Counted from the stretch's first letter, positions 52,855 through 63,478 are shown. The stretch: 64,000 nt of DNA from Geobacteraceae bacterium (GCA_027404165.1 DAHZCG010000006.1:186001-250000); one strand, 5' to 3'. The notes: generated by a model from the sequence alone, not told the origin. Made by a program: numbers and translations.

Positions 52855-53767
52855 AAATTCCAGAATTGTCGTGCAGGGAATTACCGGGCGCAGCGGTCTG
52901 TTTCACACCGGACAGTGCCGCGAATATGGCACTGACATTGTAGCCGGAGTAACCCCGGGCAAAGGCGGCATCACCACTGAAGGGATTCCGGTGTTCAATA
53001 CCGTTGCGGAAGCTATCAAAGCTACCCGGGCCAACGTCTCGATGATCTTCGTGCCACCACCTGGAGCCGCCGATGCCATCCTTGAAGCCATTGACGCCGG
53101 CGTTGAGCTGGTTGTCTGCATCACCGAGGGAATTCCGATTCGTGACATGGTATCGGTCAAGGCAGTCTTGCAGACGAGCACAACCCGTCTAATCGGTCCC
53201 AATTGTCCCGGCATCATCACTCCGGGGGAATGCAAGGTCGGCATCATGCCGGGACATATCCATGCACCCGGAAAGATCGGGGTTGTCTCCCGCAGCGGCA
53301 CCCTGACCTATGAGGCGGTCAAGCAACTAACCGATGTCGGTCTTGGTCAGTCCACCTGTGTCGGAATTGGCGGCGACCCGATCATCGGCATGAGTTTCAT
53401 TGATGTCCTGTCTCTGTTTAACGACGATCCGAAGACCGAAGGAGTGTTCATGATCGGAGAAATAGGTGGCGGTGCCGAAGAAGCCGCCGCGGAGTGGATC
53501 ATGGCAAACATGACCAAACCGGTTGCCGCCTTTATCGCCGGTGTCACCGCCCCGCCCGGCAGGCGGATGGGTCATGCCGGCGCTATCATTACCCGCGGCA
53601 AGGGAAAGGCTGAAGATAAGATCCGCACCCTGCAGCAGTGCAGCGTGGTTGTGGCAACCAGCCCGACACGAATGGGAGAGGCGATGCTGGAAGCGCTTAA
53701 TGCCACAGGAAAACAGATCACCACTGCAGCTTTTAAAGTAACTCAAGACAGCAATACAAATAATTAG
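52835..53767 (+). CDS. sucD: Succinyl-CoA synthetase, alpha subunit
   Basis: Carries the CoA site and the phosphohistidine. The 310-residue protein has [20 protein letters not shown] (CoA-binding), the phosphohistidine in [10 protein letters not shown] and [10 protein letters not shown]. Overlaps sucC by 20 bases, indicating coupled translation of a fixed-ratio complex. Confidence 0.96.
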   Translation: MSILVNKNSRIVVQGITGRSGLFHTGQCREYGTDIVAGVTPGKGGITTEGIPVFNTVAEAIKATRANVSMIFVPPPGAADAILEAIDAGVELVVCITEGIPIRDMVSVKAVLQTSTTRLIGPNCPGIITPGECKVGIMPGHIHAPGKIGVVSRSGTLTYEAVKQLTDVGLGQSTCVGIGGDPIIGMSFIDVLSLFNDDPKTEGVFMIGEIGGGAEEAAAEWIMANMTKPVAAFIAGVTAPPGRRMGHAGAIITRGKGKAEDKIRTLQQCSVVVATSPTRMGEAMLEALNATGKQITTAAFKVTQDSNTNN

Positions 53768-53824
53768 AGCTTATATTACTGCATGTTACACCCAACCACC
53801 TCACACTATTGCAATTAAACATAA

Positions 53825-53853
53825 TTGACGGCTGCCAGAATTAGGGGCATACT
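53825..53853 (+). promoter_or_regulatory. Putative dnaE promoter
   Basis: TTGACG (53825-53830) and CATACT (53848-53853) are 17 bases apart, 67 bases before the dnaE ATG. Confidence 0.5.
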
Positions 53854-53919
53854 GGCCTGCACAAACTATTTAGAATGGGACCTCATGAGAGCTCCCCTTC
53901 TTTTTTACAGGAACAACCA

Positions 53920-56900
53920 ATGGAATCTTCCCCCTTCGTTCATCTCCACCTCCACACCCAATACTCCCTGCTTGACGGCGCGATCCGCTTTGACGACCTG
54001 ATCGCCAAAGCCAAAGAATACGATATGCCGGCGGTTGCAATCACCGACCATGGCAACATGTTCGGGGCAGCGGAGTTTTACCTTAAATGCAAGAAAGCCG
54101 GCGTCAAGCCGATTATCGGCTGCGAGCTGTACCTGGCGCCCGGATCGCGCTTTTCGCGCGACTCAAAAGGGATCTCCGACGCCGCCTACCACCTGATTCT
54201 TCTCTGCGAGAACATGGAGGGGTACAAGAACCTTTCCTACCTGACCTCAGCCGGATACAAAGAGGGTTTTTATTACCGTCCCCGGATCGACCGCGAACTG
54301 CTGACCGGGCGCTCCGGCGGGCTCATGGCCCTCTCCGCCTGCCTTAAAGGGGAAGTGGCGATGCAATGCGGCCGCGGCAACATGGAAGAGGCGCTTGCCA
54401 CCGCCAAGTGGTACAAGGAACTGTTTCCTGACCGCTACTATATTGAACTGCAGGAAAACACCATACCTGAGCAAGATGTTGTCAACAAACGTCTGATGGA
54501 GGTTGCATCCGAACTGAAACTGCCGCTGGTTGCGACGAACGACTGCCATTACCTCAACCGTGGGGATGCTCGCGCCCACGAGGTACTGCTCTGCATACAG
54601 ACCGGCAAAACAATGGAAGACCCGACTCACATGAGGTTCTCGGTTGACGAGTTCTATGTCAAGTCGCCGGAAGAAATGCAGCGGGCCTTTTGCTACGCTC
54701 CCGAGGCGATCAGCAACACGCTGGCGATAGCCGAGCGCTGCAACCTCGATCTGCCGGTGGACGGCAAGACCTACTACTTCCCGCACTTCGACCCACCTGC
54801 CGGGCAAAATCATGATGACATGCTTCGGGATCTGGCAACCGAGGGCCTGAAAGAGCGGATGGTAACCATCCTGGCCAAATATCCCGATATGACACTGGAA
54901 CAGCAGCAGGGGTACTTCGACCGTCTGGAAATCGAGCTGGACTGTATTCGCGACATGAAATTTCCGGCCTACTTCCTGATCGTCTCTGACTTTATCCGCT
55001 GGGCCAAGGATCGCGGCATACCGGTTGGTCCGGGCAGGGGCTCGGCGGCCGGTTCCCTGGTGGCGTACTCCATCAAAATCACCGATCTCGACCCGCTCCC
55101 CTACAACTTGCTGTTCGAACGGTTCCTCAATCCTGAACGTATCTCCATGCCTGATATCGACGTCGACTTCTGCCAGGATCGCCGAGGCGAGGTGATTCAG
55201 TACATGATTGAAAAGTACGGTCGTGACCGCGTCTGTCAGATCATCACCTTTGGTACCATGGGTGCAAAGGCCGCCATTCGTGATGTCGGGCGGGCACTGA
55301 ACATGACCTACGGAGATGTCGACCGGATAGCCAAGCTGATCCCGGATGATTTAAAGATGACCTTGAGCAAGGCGCTCCAGCAGGAACCGCAACTCAATGA
55401 TCTGTGTGCTGCCGACCCGCGGGTAAAGGATCTGCTGGATACGGCCCTCTGCCTTGAAGGCCTCACTCGGCACGCATCGACCCACGCCGCTGCCGTCGTG
55501 GTAGCGCCGGATCAGCTGGAAGAGTTTCTGCCGCTCTACAAGGACCAGAAAACCGGTTCTATCAATACCCAGTATTCGATGAAATATGTCGAACTGGTTG
55601 GCCTCGTCAAGTTCGATTTTCTCGGTCTCAAAAACCTGACCGTCATCGAAAATGCCGTCAAACTGGTGCGAGTAAAAGTACCGGACTTCGATATTACCAC
55701 TCTGCGTGACGACGACGTGGCCAGCTATGACCTGATCAGCATAGGCAATACCACCGGAGTTTTCCAGCTGGAGTCGAGCGGCATAAAAGAAATGCTGATC
55801 AAGTTGAAGCCCTCCTGTTTCGAGGACGTTATTGCCGCCTGCGCCCTGTATCGCCCTGGTCCTCTGGGATGCGGCATGGTGGATGACTTCATTGAACGGA
55901 AACATGGTCGCCAGAAGGTGGTTTTCGACCTGCCACAGCTGGAGCCGATCCTCAAAGACACCTACGGGGTCATCGTCTATCAGGAACAGGTCATGCAGAT
56001 ATCCCGTACCCTGGCCGGTTATTCCCTGGGACAGGCCGACCTGCTGCGCCGCGCCATGGGTAAGAAAGATGCCAAGGAGATGGAACGTCAGAAGGACACC
56101 TTTCTGGCCGGCGCCAAAGCACTGGAGATCGACACGAAAAAGGCCGAAGCGATTTTCGACCAGATGGCCAAGTTTGCCGAGTACGGCTTCAACAAGTCCC
56201 ATTCGGCCGCCTATGCACTGATTGCCTATCAAACCGCCTATCTGAAAGCCCACTACCCGGTCGAGTTCATGGCGGCGCTCCTGACCTGCGACATGGACAG
56301 CACCGACAAGGTTGTCAAGAACATCAGCGATTGCCGGGAGCAGGGGATTGAAGTACTGCCTCCAGATATCAACTCCTCCGGTCTTTCCTTCACCGTCGTC
56401 GGCACGTCGATGCGTTTCGGCCTCGGAGCGGTAAAGAACGTCGGCTCCGGCGCTATTGAAGCTATTCTTGAAGCTCGCTCGGACGGCCCCTTCAAGAGTC
56501 TGTACGATTTCTGCGAACGGGTCGACCTGCGCCGGGTAAACAAGCGGGTGATCGAGTCGTTAATCAAGTGCGGCGCCTTTGACTCCACCGGAGCGACCCG
56601 TTCCGCCCAGATGGAGGGATTGGAAAACGCTTCGAACTACGGCCAGAAAATCCAGGAAGAAAAAGCCAGCACCCAGGTTTCGCTGTTTGGAACCGAAGAA
56701 GTCACACGGGGAAATGGCAACGGGGGCATGAAGCTTCCCAGCATCCCCGAATGGCATGACAAGGAGAAGCTGGCGTATGAGAAGGAAGCGCTTGGATTTC
56801 TGATCACCGGCCACCCGCTGGATCGTTATATTGATGACGTCAAACGCCTCTCCAACACCGACATCGCCAGCATGGTAGAAATGGCTGACGGCAGCGAAGT

Positions 56901-57447
56901 GAGGATCTGCGGCATTGTTTCTGCTTTCAAAGAGATTACAACCAAAAAAGGCGACCGGATGGGGTTCGTCACCATTGAAGATCTAACCGGTTCGGTAGAA
57001 ATAACTGTTTTTTCAGATATTTATGCAACAACCTCTTCACTGCTGAAATCTGATGACCCCTTACTGGTAGTCGGCAAGCTGGAAAAAGGCGACAAAGGAT
57101 GCAAAGTCCTGATCATGAAGGGGGGAGAAGAGAATAACGGCAAACGCTTCCAGCGTGATCGCGGTCCGGCCGGTGAAATTAAACTGCTCGCCGAGGCCCG
57201 GGCCCAGACTACCAAAAAAGTATCGATCATCCTGCGCACCAATGAAACCCCACCAGAACAGATCACCCTTCTCAAGGAAGTCATCGAACGACACCCGGGA
57301 AGCATACCGGCATCAATCCAGTTTCTGATACCGGAACGGAGTCGCTCAACCATGCCGTTGACAACGGGAATGAACGTTGCGGCCAGTGATGATTTAAGGC
57401 TGGATGTGGAGAGACTGTTAGGATATAATGCCGCCACTTTTGAGTAA
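53920..57447 (+). CDS. dnaE: DNA polymerase III subunit alpha
   Basis: Replicative polymerase. The 1175-residue chain has an N-terminal PHP domain (HLHLHTQYSLLDGAI, ITDHGNMFG), the polymerase core with catalytic Asp in PDIDVDFCQDRR and PGRGSAAGSLVAYS, a helix-hairpin-helix region and a C-terminal OB domain (RICGIVSAFKEITTKKGDRM). It lacks an integral exonuclease, so it is the DnaE1 type. ATG at 53920 follows AGGA by 8 bases. Confidence 0.96.
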   Translation: MESSPFVHLHLHTQYSLLDGAIRFDDLIAKAKEYDMPAVAITDHGNMFGAAEFYLKCKKAGVKPIIGCELYLAPGSRFSRDSKGISDAAYHLILLCENMEGYKNLSYLTSAGYKEGFYYRPRIDRELLTGRSGGLMALSACLKGEVAMQCGRGNMEEALATAKWYKELFPDRYYIELQENTIPEQDVVNKRLMEVASELKLPLVATNDCHYLNRGDARAHEVLLCIQTGKTMEDPTHMRFSVDEFYVKSPEEMQRAFCYAPEAISNTLAIAERCNLDLPVDGKTYYFPHFDPPAGQNHDDMLRDLATEGLKERMVTILAKYPDMTLEQQQGYFDRLEIELDCIRDMKFPAYFLIVSDFIRWAKDRGIPVGPGRGSAAGSLVAYSIKITDLDPLPYNLLFERFLNPERISMPDIDVDFCQDRRGEVIQYMIEKYGRDRVCQIITFGTMGAKAAIRDVGRALNMTYGDVDRIAKLIPDDLKMTLSKALQQEPQLNDLCAADPRVKDLLDTALCLEGLTRHASTHAAAVVVAPDQLEEFLPLYKDQKTGSINTQYSMKYVELVGLVKFDFLGLKNLTVIENAVKLVRVKVPDFDITTLRDDDVASYDLISIGNTTGVFQLESSGIKEMLIKLKPSCFEDVIAACALYRPGPLGCGMVDDFIERKHGRQKVVFDLPQLEPILKDTYGVIVYQEQVMQISRTLAGYSLGQADLLRRAMGKKDAKEMERQKDTFLAGAKALEIDTKKAEAIFDQMAKFAEYGFNKSHSAAYALIAYQTAYLKAHYPVEFMAALLTCDMDSTDKVVKNISDCREQGIEVLPPDINSSGLSFTVVGTSMRFGLGAVKNVGSGAIEAILEARSDGPFKSLYDFCERVDLRRVNKRVIESLIKCGAFDSTGATRSAQMEGLENASNYGQKIQEEKASTQVSLFGTEEVTRGNGNGGMKLPSIPEWHDKEKLAYEKEALGFLITGHPLDRYIDDVKRLSNTDIASMVEMADGSEVRICGIVSAFKEITTKKGDRMGFVTIEDLTGSVEITVFSDIYATTSSLLKSDDPLLVVGKLEKGDKGCKVLIMKGGEENNGKRFQRDRGPAGEIKLLAEARAQTTKKVSIILRTNETPPEQITLLKEVIERHPGSIPASIQFLIPERSRSTMPLTTGMNVAASDDLRLDVERLLGYNAATFE

Positions 57448-57466
57448 CTATATGAGGTGATCGATT

Positions 57467-58423
57467 ATGGCAAGCCCGTTTTATCTTGAATTTGAAAAAC
57501 CCATCGCAGAACTGGAAAAGAAAATTGAAGAGTTGAATGCACTGGCCAGTGACGGACTGAACATCGGCGCTGATGTAACTGCCCTTGAGAGCCGCGTGGA
57601 GCAGATGAGGGCTGATGTTTTCGCCAATCTTTCCCGTTGGCAGACCGCTCAGGTAGCCCGCCACATCAACCGTCCCTTTACTCAGGACTATATAAACCTC
57701 ATGTTCACAGAATTTGTTGAACTGCATGGTGACCGGAACTATGGTGATGATCACGCCATTGTCGGCGGCCTGGCACGCTTTAACGGCCAACCGGTAATGG
57801 TGATCGGCCACCAGAAGGGGCGTGACACCAAGGAAAAGGTCTACCGCAACTTCGGCATGCCCAATCCGGAAGGATACCGCAAGGCTCTGCGCCTGATGCA
57901 GATGGCCGAACAATTCAAGCTCCCGGTCATCACCTTTGTCGATACCCCGGGAGCCTATCCCGGCATCGGCGCCGAAGAGCGCGGCCAAGCTGAAGCCATC
58001 GCCCGCAACCTGCGCGAGATGGCCAGCCTACGTACCCCGGTTATCGTCTGTATCACCGGCGAAGGCGGCTCCGGCGGAGCACTGGCTATCGCAGTCGGTG
58101 ACCGGATTCTGATGCTGGAACATTCGGTGTATGCCGTTATTTCTCCGGAAGGATGCGCTGCCATCCTCTGGTCCGACGGCACCAAGGGTGAACAGGCAGC
58201 CGAGGCGCTTAAACCGACCGCTCAGGACATTATAAAACTGGGTGTCATCGACGAGATTGTCAAGGAACCGGTCGGCGGCGCCCATCGTGATCATGAAGCG
58301 ACGGCTAAAAACATGAAAGAGGCAATCGCCCGCAACCTTACCGAGTTGAACAAGCTTTCCGGTGACGAACTCGTGGAAGGGCGCTACAAGAAATTCAGAG
58401 CCATGACACGGCTGGCTGAATAA
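57467..58423 (+). CDS. accA: Acetyl-CoA carboxylase carboxyltransferase subunit alpha
   Basis: Half of the carboxyltransferase that makes malonyl-CoA. The 318-residue crotonase-fold protein has [33 protein letters not shown] and the CoA-binding [20 protein letters not shown]. The dnaE-accA order is common in proteobacteria. It is 19 bases after dnaE and ends at a terminator. accD is not in the window. Confidence 0.96.
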   Translation: MASPFYLEFEKPIAELEKKIEELNALASDGLNIGADVTALESRVEQMRADVFANLSRWQTAQVARHINRPFTQDYINLMFTEFVELHGDRNYGDDHAIVGGLARFNGQPVMVIGHQKGRDTKEKVYRNFGMPNPEGYRKALRLMQMAEQFKLPVITFVDTPGAYPGIGAEERGQAEAIARNLREMASLRTPVIVCITGEGGSGGALAIAVGDRILMLEHSVYAVISPEGCAAILWSDGTKGEQAAEALKPTAQDIIKLGVIDEIVKEPVGGAHRDHEATAKNMKEAIARNLTELNKLSGDELVEGRYKKFRAMTRLAE

Positions 58424-58438
58424 AAGGTGTTACTCAGT

Positions 58439-58466
58439 GGGCGGTTCAACCGCCCCTGTTTATTTT
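58439..58466 (+). terminator. Intrinsic terminator after accA
   Basis: GGGCGG (58439-58444) pairs with CCGCCC (58450-58455), followed by CTGTTTATTTT. Confidence 0.75.
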
Positions 58467-58552
58467 AGTACGGTAAGAATTATTTCTGCTGTTTTATGAA
58501 GAAGTAATTTTGTAAGCGTACTCATCCTGATTATCAGGGTTAAGGGACTGAA

Positions 58553-59404
58553 ATGCTTGAACGTCTGCAAAAAATCATATCCGCTGCCGGAATCACCTCG
58601 CGCCGCGCCTCAGAAGCGCTGATCCTGAACGGACAGGTTGCCGTCAACGGCGTCGTGGTCACTGAACTGGGCAGCAAGGCAGATCCAGAAAAAGACACTA
58701 TTTCGGTAGACGGAAAACCTCTGAAGATCAACGCTCAACGCCTCTACATCCTGCTCAACAAGCCACCCGGCTATATCACTGCGCTTAAAGACAGTCAGGA
58801 CCGCCCGCTGGTAACTGATCTGCTGAAAGACGTTCCGGATCGGGTTTACCCGGTGGGACGCCTCGATTACAACACCGAAGGGCTTCTTTTGCTGACCAAT
58901 GACGGGGAGTGGGCCAACCGCCTGATGCATCCCCGCCATGAAATAGAAAAAGAGTATCATGTCCGGGTTCGTGGCAAGGTCATCGACCAACAACTCAAAC
59001 GCATGGCCGAAGGTGTTGAACTGGATGACGGCATGACCGCACCGGCGGTTGTTAGTCTGGTGAAGAGCGGCGAACAGAATGATTGGATTTCGGTTGCGAT
59101 TCACGAGGGACGCAATCGCCAGGTGCGCAGAATGTGCGAAGCCGTCAGTCTTTCTGTCGTACGACTTAAACGGATTCGCTACGGTGCTCTCCAGCTCGGC
59201 ACGCTCAGGACAGGTCAGTTTCGCTATCTTTCCGACGCTGAGGTGCGCGAATTATCCGGCGAACCGGCAAAAATTATATCTGTAGGACACCCACAGCGCG
59301 AAGTACGCCCGAAATCACCCCGCCCCGAAAAATCAGATGCGCCTAAAAGATCAAAAAAGCCAGAACGATCAGGAGGAAAAAGCAGTGGACGAAGGCAGCA
59401 GTAG
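58553..59404 (+). CDS. rluB: Pseudouridine synthase, RluB/RsuA family
   Basis: Isomerises uridine in rRNA (U2605 of 23S for RluB). The 283-residue protein has an N-terminal S4 domain (LQKIISAAGITSRRASEALI), the catalytic Asp in VGRLDYNTEGLLLLTNDG and EGRNRQVRRMCEAV. The last 45 residues are basic, Pro/Lys/Arg-rich, and overlap the next gene's region. RluB over RsuA or RluE/F is a best guess; product class is firm. Confidence 0.9.
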   Translation: MLERLQKIISAAGITSRRASEALILNGQVAVNGVVVTELGSKADPEKDTISVDGKPLKINAQRLYILLNKPPGYITALKDSQDRPLVTDLLKDVPDRVYPVGRLDYNTEGLLLLTNDGEWANRLMHPRHEIEKEYHVRVRGKVIDQQLKRMAEGVELDDGMTAPAVVSLVKSGEQNDWISVAIHEGRNRQVRRMCEAVSLSVVRLKRIRYGALQLGTLRTGQFRYLSDAEVRELSGEPAKIISVGHPQREVRPKSPRPEKSDAPKRSKKPERSGGKSSGRRQQ

Positions 59405-60242
59405 AAAGTCCGGTTTTATCGAACGCGTCAGCCGTTTTATGACCGGACGCAAAAGAACAACCGAGCAGGATATAAACGATTTTATCGAAGCATCAGAAGA
59501 AGAAGGTCTCGTCAACGAGGAAGAGTGCGAGATGATCCGCTCGATTTTTTCCCTCGGCACAACAATCGTGCGGGAAGTCATGGTACCCCGGACTGAAATG
59601 GCCTGCGTCACTGTCGACGCTACCATACGCGAGCTATTGGACACGATCATCGCCTGTGGCCACTCCCGCATCCCGGTTTATGAAGACACTATCGACAATA
59701 TCATTGGACTTTTGTACGCCAAAGATCTTCTCAAACAGTGGGGTACTGATGAAAAAAAACTGTCTGTTCGCGAGTTTATGCGCCCTCCATACTTTATCCC
59801 CGAATCAAAAAATCTGGAGCAATTACTGCAGGAATTTAAACGCAAACGCATCCATCTGGCAATTGTCATTGACGAGTATGGCGGCACCTCCGGCCTGATA
59901 ACAATTGAAGACCTGCTGGAAGAGATTGTAGGGGACATTCAGGATGAACATGACCGCGAAGAATCTCTGCTGACCGCGAATCCTGATGGAAGCATAACTG
60001 CCGACGGGCGGCTCCCTGTCGAAGAACTTGAAGAATATTTCGACCTTGAGATCGAACGAGACAACTTTGATTCCGTCGGAGGGCTTGTTTTTCATCTTAT
60101 CGGGAAAATTCCGGCAATTGGAGACACTATCGATGGTGCCGGACTGCGTCTTACCATCCTTGACGCCGATCTGCGGCGAGTGAAAAAGGTGGGAATTAGC
60201 CTTATCAGCAATGTGCCAGCAGAAGAACCGGGGCGTGAGTGA
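59385..60242 (+). CDS. CBS-pair HlyC/CorC-type protein
   Basis: A 285-residue soluble protein with a CBS pair (EVMVPRTEMACVTVDATIRE, IDEYGGTSGLITIEDLLEEI VGDIQDE in parts) and a C-terminal CorC/HlyC domain (LDADLRRVKKVGI region). The N-terminal DUF21 membrane domain of full CorB/CorC proteins is missing. Homologues affect Mg2+/Co2+ efflux, but here it accompanies lnt, as ybeX does in E. coli. GTG at 59385 is chosen because AGGAGG lies 8 bases upstream; the ATG at 59337 has none. It overlaps rluB by 20 bases. Confidence 0.9.
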   Translation: MDEGSSRKSGFIERVSRFMTGRKRTTEQDINDFIEASEEEGLVNEEECEMIRSIFSLGTTIVREVMVPRTEMACVTVDATIRELLDTIIACGHSRIPVYEDTIDNIIGLLYAKDLLKQWGTDEKKLSVREFMRPPYFIPESKNLEQLLQEFKRKRIHLAIVIDEYGGTSGLITIEDLLEEIVGDIQDEHDREESLLTANPDGSITADGRLPVEELEEYFDLEIERDNFDSVGGLVFHLIGKIPAIGDTIDGAGLRLTILDADLRRVKKVGISLISNVPAEEPGRE

Positions 60243-61825
60243 GAACGCTGATCTCTTTTTCATTACTCAAACAGTTGTTTGACCGGCGAGGTGGACTGGC
60301 AATCGCCAGTGGCATCCTGATTGCTCTTTCTTTCCCAAACCCCGGCCTCTCTTTCCTCGCCTGGATCGCCCTGATCCCGTTACTGATAGCCCTTGAAGAG
60401 AGCTCGCCGCAGACAGCCTTCCGCATTGGCCTGACCTGCGGCATTACTGCATATGCCATCATTCTTTACTGGCTTAATATTGTCTTTACCCGTTACGGCC
60501 ATCTGCCCTGGTCAGTCAGTATACCGGCCTATCTGCTGCTGGTTCTCTGGTTGGCATTGTTCTATGGCCTGAGTACCTGTATCGCCCGCCTGGGGGAACT
60601 TATCGGCATCAAAGCTGCCTTTACCCTGCCCGTCGCCTGGGTCGCCTTTGATTTCATCCGCTCATTTCTGTTTTCCGGTTTCGGCTGGGCCATGCTGGGA
60701 CACTCCCAGTTCCGCACCTTGCCGTTGATCCAGATTGCTGACCTGGCAGGCGTTTATGGCATAACCCTGCTGATTGTTCTGACAAATATCGTATTGTACC
60801 GCGCTCTGCGGGCGGTATCAGGTGCTGGTGTCCGCTATCCGGTAAAAAGTGCCATCATACTTCTGGTACTTCTGCTCGGCACACTTTTCTACGGATTCAG
60901 TCGTTTAAATGAAGTGGAATCACCTCATTCAAAACCTCTGCGGGTGGCCCTGATCCAAGGGAACATCGCTCAGGACATCAAATGGAGTCCCGAATTTCGG
61001 GAACAGACGTTGGACACTTACGAGCGCCTTACCCGTGAGGCGTCCAAAGGAGGAGTCGACCTCATTGTCTGGCCCGAAAGCGCCGTACCGTTCTTTTTTC
61101 AGGATGAACCGCTCCAGGCGGAACGAATCAGAAATCTAGCCCGTGATATGCATGCCTATCTGCTGTTCGGAAGCCCGGCCCATGAACTCCGCAATGGCAG
61201 GAGTACCTTATTGAACAGTGCTTTCTTGATATCTCCGAATGGCGAAACGGTCGGACGTGCCGACAAGCTCCACCTGGTGCCGTTCGGCGAATATGTACCG
61301 CTCGGAAACATCTTGAGCTTCATTAACAAGCTTGTAGTCGGTATCGGCGATTTTTCTCCCGGCGAGCGGGCGGTCCCTCTGAATATGGGGAGTACAAAAC
61401 TCGGCATCCAGATCTGCTATGAAATAATCTTTCCGGAACTGGCCCGCGAATACGTCCAGGCCGGTGCCCGTGTTCTGGTGGCAATCACCAATGATGCCTG
61501 GTTTGGTCGTTCATCAGCACCCTATCAGCACCTTGCCATATCAATTTTCCGTGCGATCGAAACCCGCACCCCTTTGATTCGCGCTGCAAACACCGGGGTA
61601 ACGGCAATTGTTGACGAGAACGGCCACATTCACACCATGACCAACCTGTTTGTAGAAGCATATCGCACCGGCGACATTCGGCCGGGTCGCGGTACATCTC
61701 TCTACCTCACCATAGGAGATGCCCCAGCCTGGCTCTGCGTGCTGTTGACCGCCGGCATTGCCATGTTAGGATGGTTCAAACGGAAAAAATTACGTCCTGA
61801 CCATGATAAAAAGAATAGTTTCTAA
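60239..61825 (+). CDS. lnt: Apolipoprotein N-acyltransferase
   Basis: Adds the third acyl chain to lipoproteins at the inner membrane. The 528-residue protein has about six N-terminal helices and a nitrilase domain with catalytic Glu (WPESAVPFFF), Lys (ADKLHLVPFGEYVPL) and Cys (IQICYEIIFPE). The GTG start overlaps the CBS gene stop by 4 bases. The CorC-like gene then lnt order matches the ybeX-lnt pair of E. coli. Confidence 0.94.
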   Translation: MRTLISFSLLKQLFDRRGGLAIASGILIALSFPNPGLSFLAWIALIPLLIALEESSPQTAFRIGLTCGITAYAIILYWLNIVFTRYGHLPWSVSIPAYLLLVLWLALFYGLSTCIARLGELIGIKAAFTLPVAWVAFDFIRSFLFSGFGWAMLGHSQFRTLPLIQIADLAGVYGITLLIVLTNIVLYRALRAVSGAGVRYPVKSAIILLVLLLGTLFYGFSRLNEVESPHSKPLRVALIQGNIAQDIKWSPEFREQTLDTYERLTREASKGGVDLIVWPESAVPFFFQDEPLQAERIRNLARDMHAYLLFGSPAHELRNGRSTLLNSAFLISPNGETVGRADKLHLVPFGEYVPLGNILSFINKLVVGIGDFSPGERAVPLNMGSTKLGIQICYEIIFPELAREYVQAGARVLVAITNDAWFGRSSAPYQHLAISIFRAIETRTPLIRAANTGVTAIVDENGHIHTMTNLFVEAYRTGDIRPGRGTSLYLTIGDAPAWLCVLLTAGIAMLGWFKRKKLRPDHDKKNSF

Positions 61826-61841
61826 CTAAGGAGTAACAGCC

Positions 61842-62961
61842 ATGTACCGCGAAGAGATTGCAAAAGTGAAGGACTGTGAAGAACGGATCGCCAAGCTTAG
61901 GGGGGCACTTTGACATAGAGACCAAACGCGAATCGATCATGGAGATCGAATCGATAATGTCAGTGCCCGGTTTTTGGGATGACTCCGGGAAATCCCAGGA
62001 TATAATCAAGAAGAGAACGACTCTGGAAAAAATTGTCCAGATGTGGGATGCACTTGTGCGCCAGGCGGAGGATATCCGTGTAATGATCGAACTGGGAGAA
62101 GAGGCCCAGGACGCCGAAACACTTGTGGAGGTTGGCGAAATGACCTCCCGGCTGATTCAGGCGGTTGAGACAGCCGAGTTTCAACGTATGCTTTCCGGCC
62201 CCCATGATCGCAATTCCTGCTTTATCACCATAAATCCGGGTGCAGGCGGCACAGAGTCACAGGACTGGGCTGAGATGATCCTGCGCATGTACCTCCGTTA
62301 CTGCGAGAAAAAAGGATGGAAGACTGTCATTACCGAATATCTTGCCGGAGATGAAGCCGGTCTCAAATCTGCTACTTTCAATGTCAGCGGCGAATATGCC
62401 TATGGATACCTCAGGGCGGAAGCCGGGATTCACCGTCTGGTCCGCATATCACCCTTTGACAGCAATGCCCGCCGTCATACATCCTTTGCCTCGATGTACG
62501 CCTTCCCTGAAATAGAGGAAGATGATATCGATATTAAAATCAGCGACGCGGATCTGAAAGTGGATACCTTCCGCTCTGGCGGTGCCGGCGGTCAGCACGT
62601 CAATACCACCGACTCGGCCGTCCGTATCACCCATATTCCGTCCGGCATTATTGTCGCCTGCCAGTCCGAGCGGAGCCAGATATCAAACCGGGGTACCGCC
62701 ATGAAAGTCCTGCGGGCCAAGTTGTATGAACGTGAAGTAGAGGAGCGCAAAGCGAAGTCATCCGAAATCGCCGCCGAAAAGAAAGACATCGGCTGGGGAA
62801 GCCAGATCCGCTCGTATGTGCTGCACCCCTACAAAATGGTCAAGGATTTGCGCACCGGCGTCGAATCCGGCAACCCTGATGCGGTACTGGACGGGAATTT
62901 GGATGAATTTGTCGTGGCATATTTGATGGGGGTCAGGCGTAACGTTGAAGATGTTGAATAA
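61842..62961 (+). CDS. prfB: Peptide chain release factor 2, with programmed +1 frameshift
   Basis: Recognises UGA and UAA stops. Translation starts at ATG 61842 (SD AAGGAG 9 bases upstream), runs 23 codons to an in-frame TGA at 61911-61913 and shifts +1 to GAC at 61912, giving 372 residues. The mature part has the tripeptide anticodon region and the GGQ motif in GGAGGQHVNTTDS. If RF2 is scarce the ribosome stalls at TGA and shifts, an autoregulatory loop known in most bacteria. The CDS is one protein in two frames; simple ORF calling finds only the second part. Confidence 0.96.
61897..61914 (+). promoter_or_regulatory. prfB programmed frameshift site
   Basis: CTTAGGGGGGCACTTTGAC: a Shine-Dalgarno-like AGGGGGG followed by the slippery CTT-TGA-C. 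It matches the E. coli site except for one extra G, with the SD core 3 to 4 bases upstream of CTT. Confidence 0.95.
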
Positions 62962-63033
62962 GCGAAGAAAGCCACTCCACCCGGCTTGGATGGGATTGAT
63001 TCATCGGAGTTGAATCGGATAATTGAGCGCTAT

Positions 63034-63237
63034 TTATTTCTCAAGAGGCACGGGGAAGCAGACATTGTGGGGTAAATTAGCTTTTGCTCCACATTTGGAA
63101 CACGATACCGTCGGGGCACAGCTCAAGTGATATGACTCATTCAGTAATCCCATATGTGTCAGCCAGCAAATATGTCCCCTATGCATTTCTCCGCAACTAC
63201 ACTCCGTTTCCGGTATTTTATCCAGTTGCTCAGTCAT
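63034..63237 (-). CDS. Small Cys-rich zinc-ribbon-like protein, function unknown
   Basis: A 67-residue protein with seven Cys and several His residues, including ECSCGEMHRGHIC and VSCSKCGAKANLP, so a double zinc knuckle is possible. The start ATG follows AAAGGG by 6 bases. I do not recognise the family. It stands alone between prfB and the tRNA, on the opposite strand from prfB. Confidence 0.6.
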   Translation of the reverse strand: MTEQLDKIPETECSCGEMHRGHICWLTHMGLLNESYHLSCAPTVSCSKCGAKANLPHNVCFPVPLEK

Positions 63238-63362
63238 GGTTCCCTTTCTTCAATTACGTCATTTTTTCCAGACATATTACGGGTTTTCTCATTCCGTTTG
63301 ACAATCAGTTGATTATCTAACGGCACTCGCTTTTGTTTTATAATAGCATTTTTCAAACAAAA

Positions 63363-63389
63363 AGGGTTACAGCTTATCACTGTAACCCT
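63363..63389 (-). terminator. Intrinsic terminator after tRNA-Thr
   Basis: AGGGTTACAG (63363-63372) pairs with CTGTAACCCT (63380-63389), ten base pairs, and the leftward tRNA transcript then runs into a T-run at 63362-63358. Confidence 0.85.
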
Positions 63390-63402
63390 CTGTTTATTTT
63401 AG

Positions 63403-63478
63403 TGGAGCCATTTGTCGGAATCGAACCGACGACCTCATCATTACGAGTGATGTGCTCTACCAACTGAGCTAAAATGGC
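63403..63478 (-). tRNA. tRNA-Thr (CGT)
   Basis: 76-base cloverleaf on the minus strand: acceptor GCCATTT/AAATGGC, D arm GCTCAGTTGGTAGAGC, anticodon stem CATCA/TGATG with loop CTCGTAA (anticodon CGT), TPsiC arm GTCGGTTCGATTCCGAC, discriminator T and an encoded CCA at 63405-63403. It reads ACG codons. Confidence 0.96.

Noticed and set aside
55351..56253. 300-residue ORF antisense to dnaE
   Set aside because: Mirror frame of the polymerase core; no domain recognised, no ribosome binding site, amino-acid use typical of a shadow frame.
63403..63478. Second copy of the tRNA-Thr 3' end as an att repeat
   Set aside because: No further copy of the T-arm/acceptor sequence is seen in the window.
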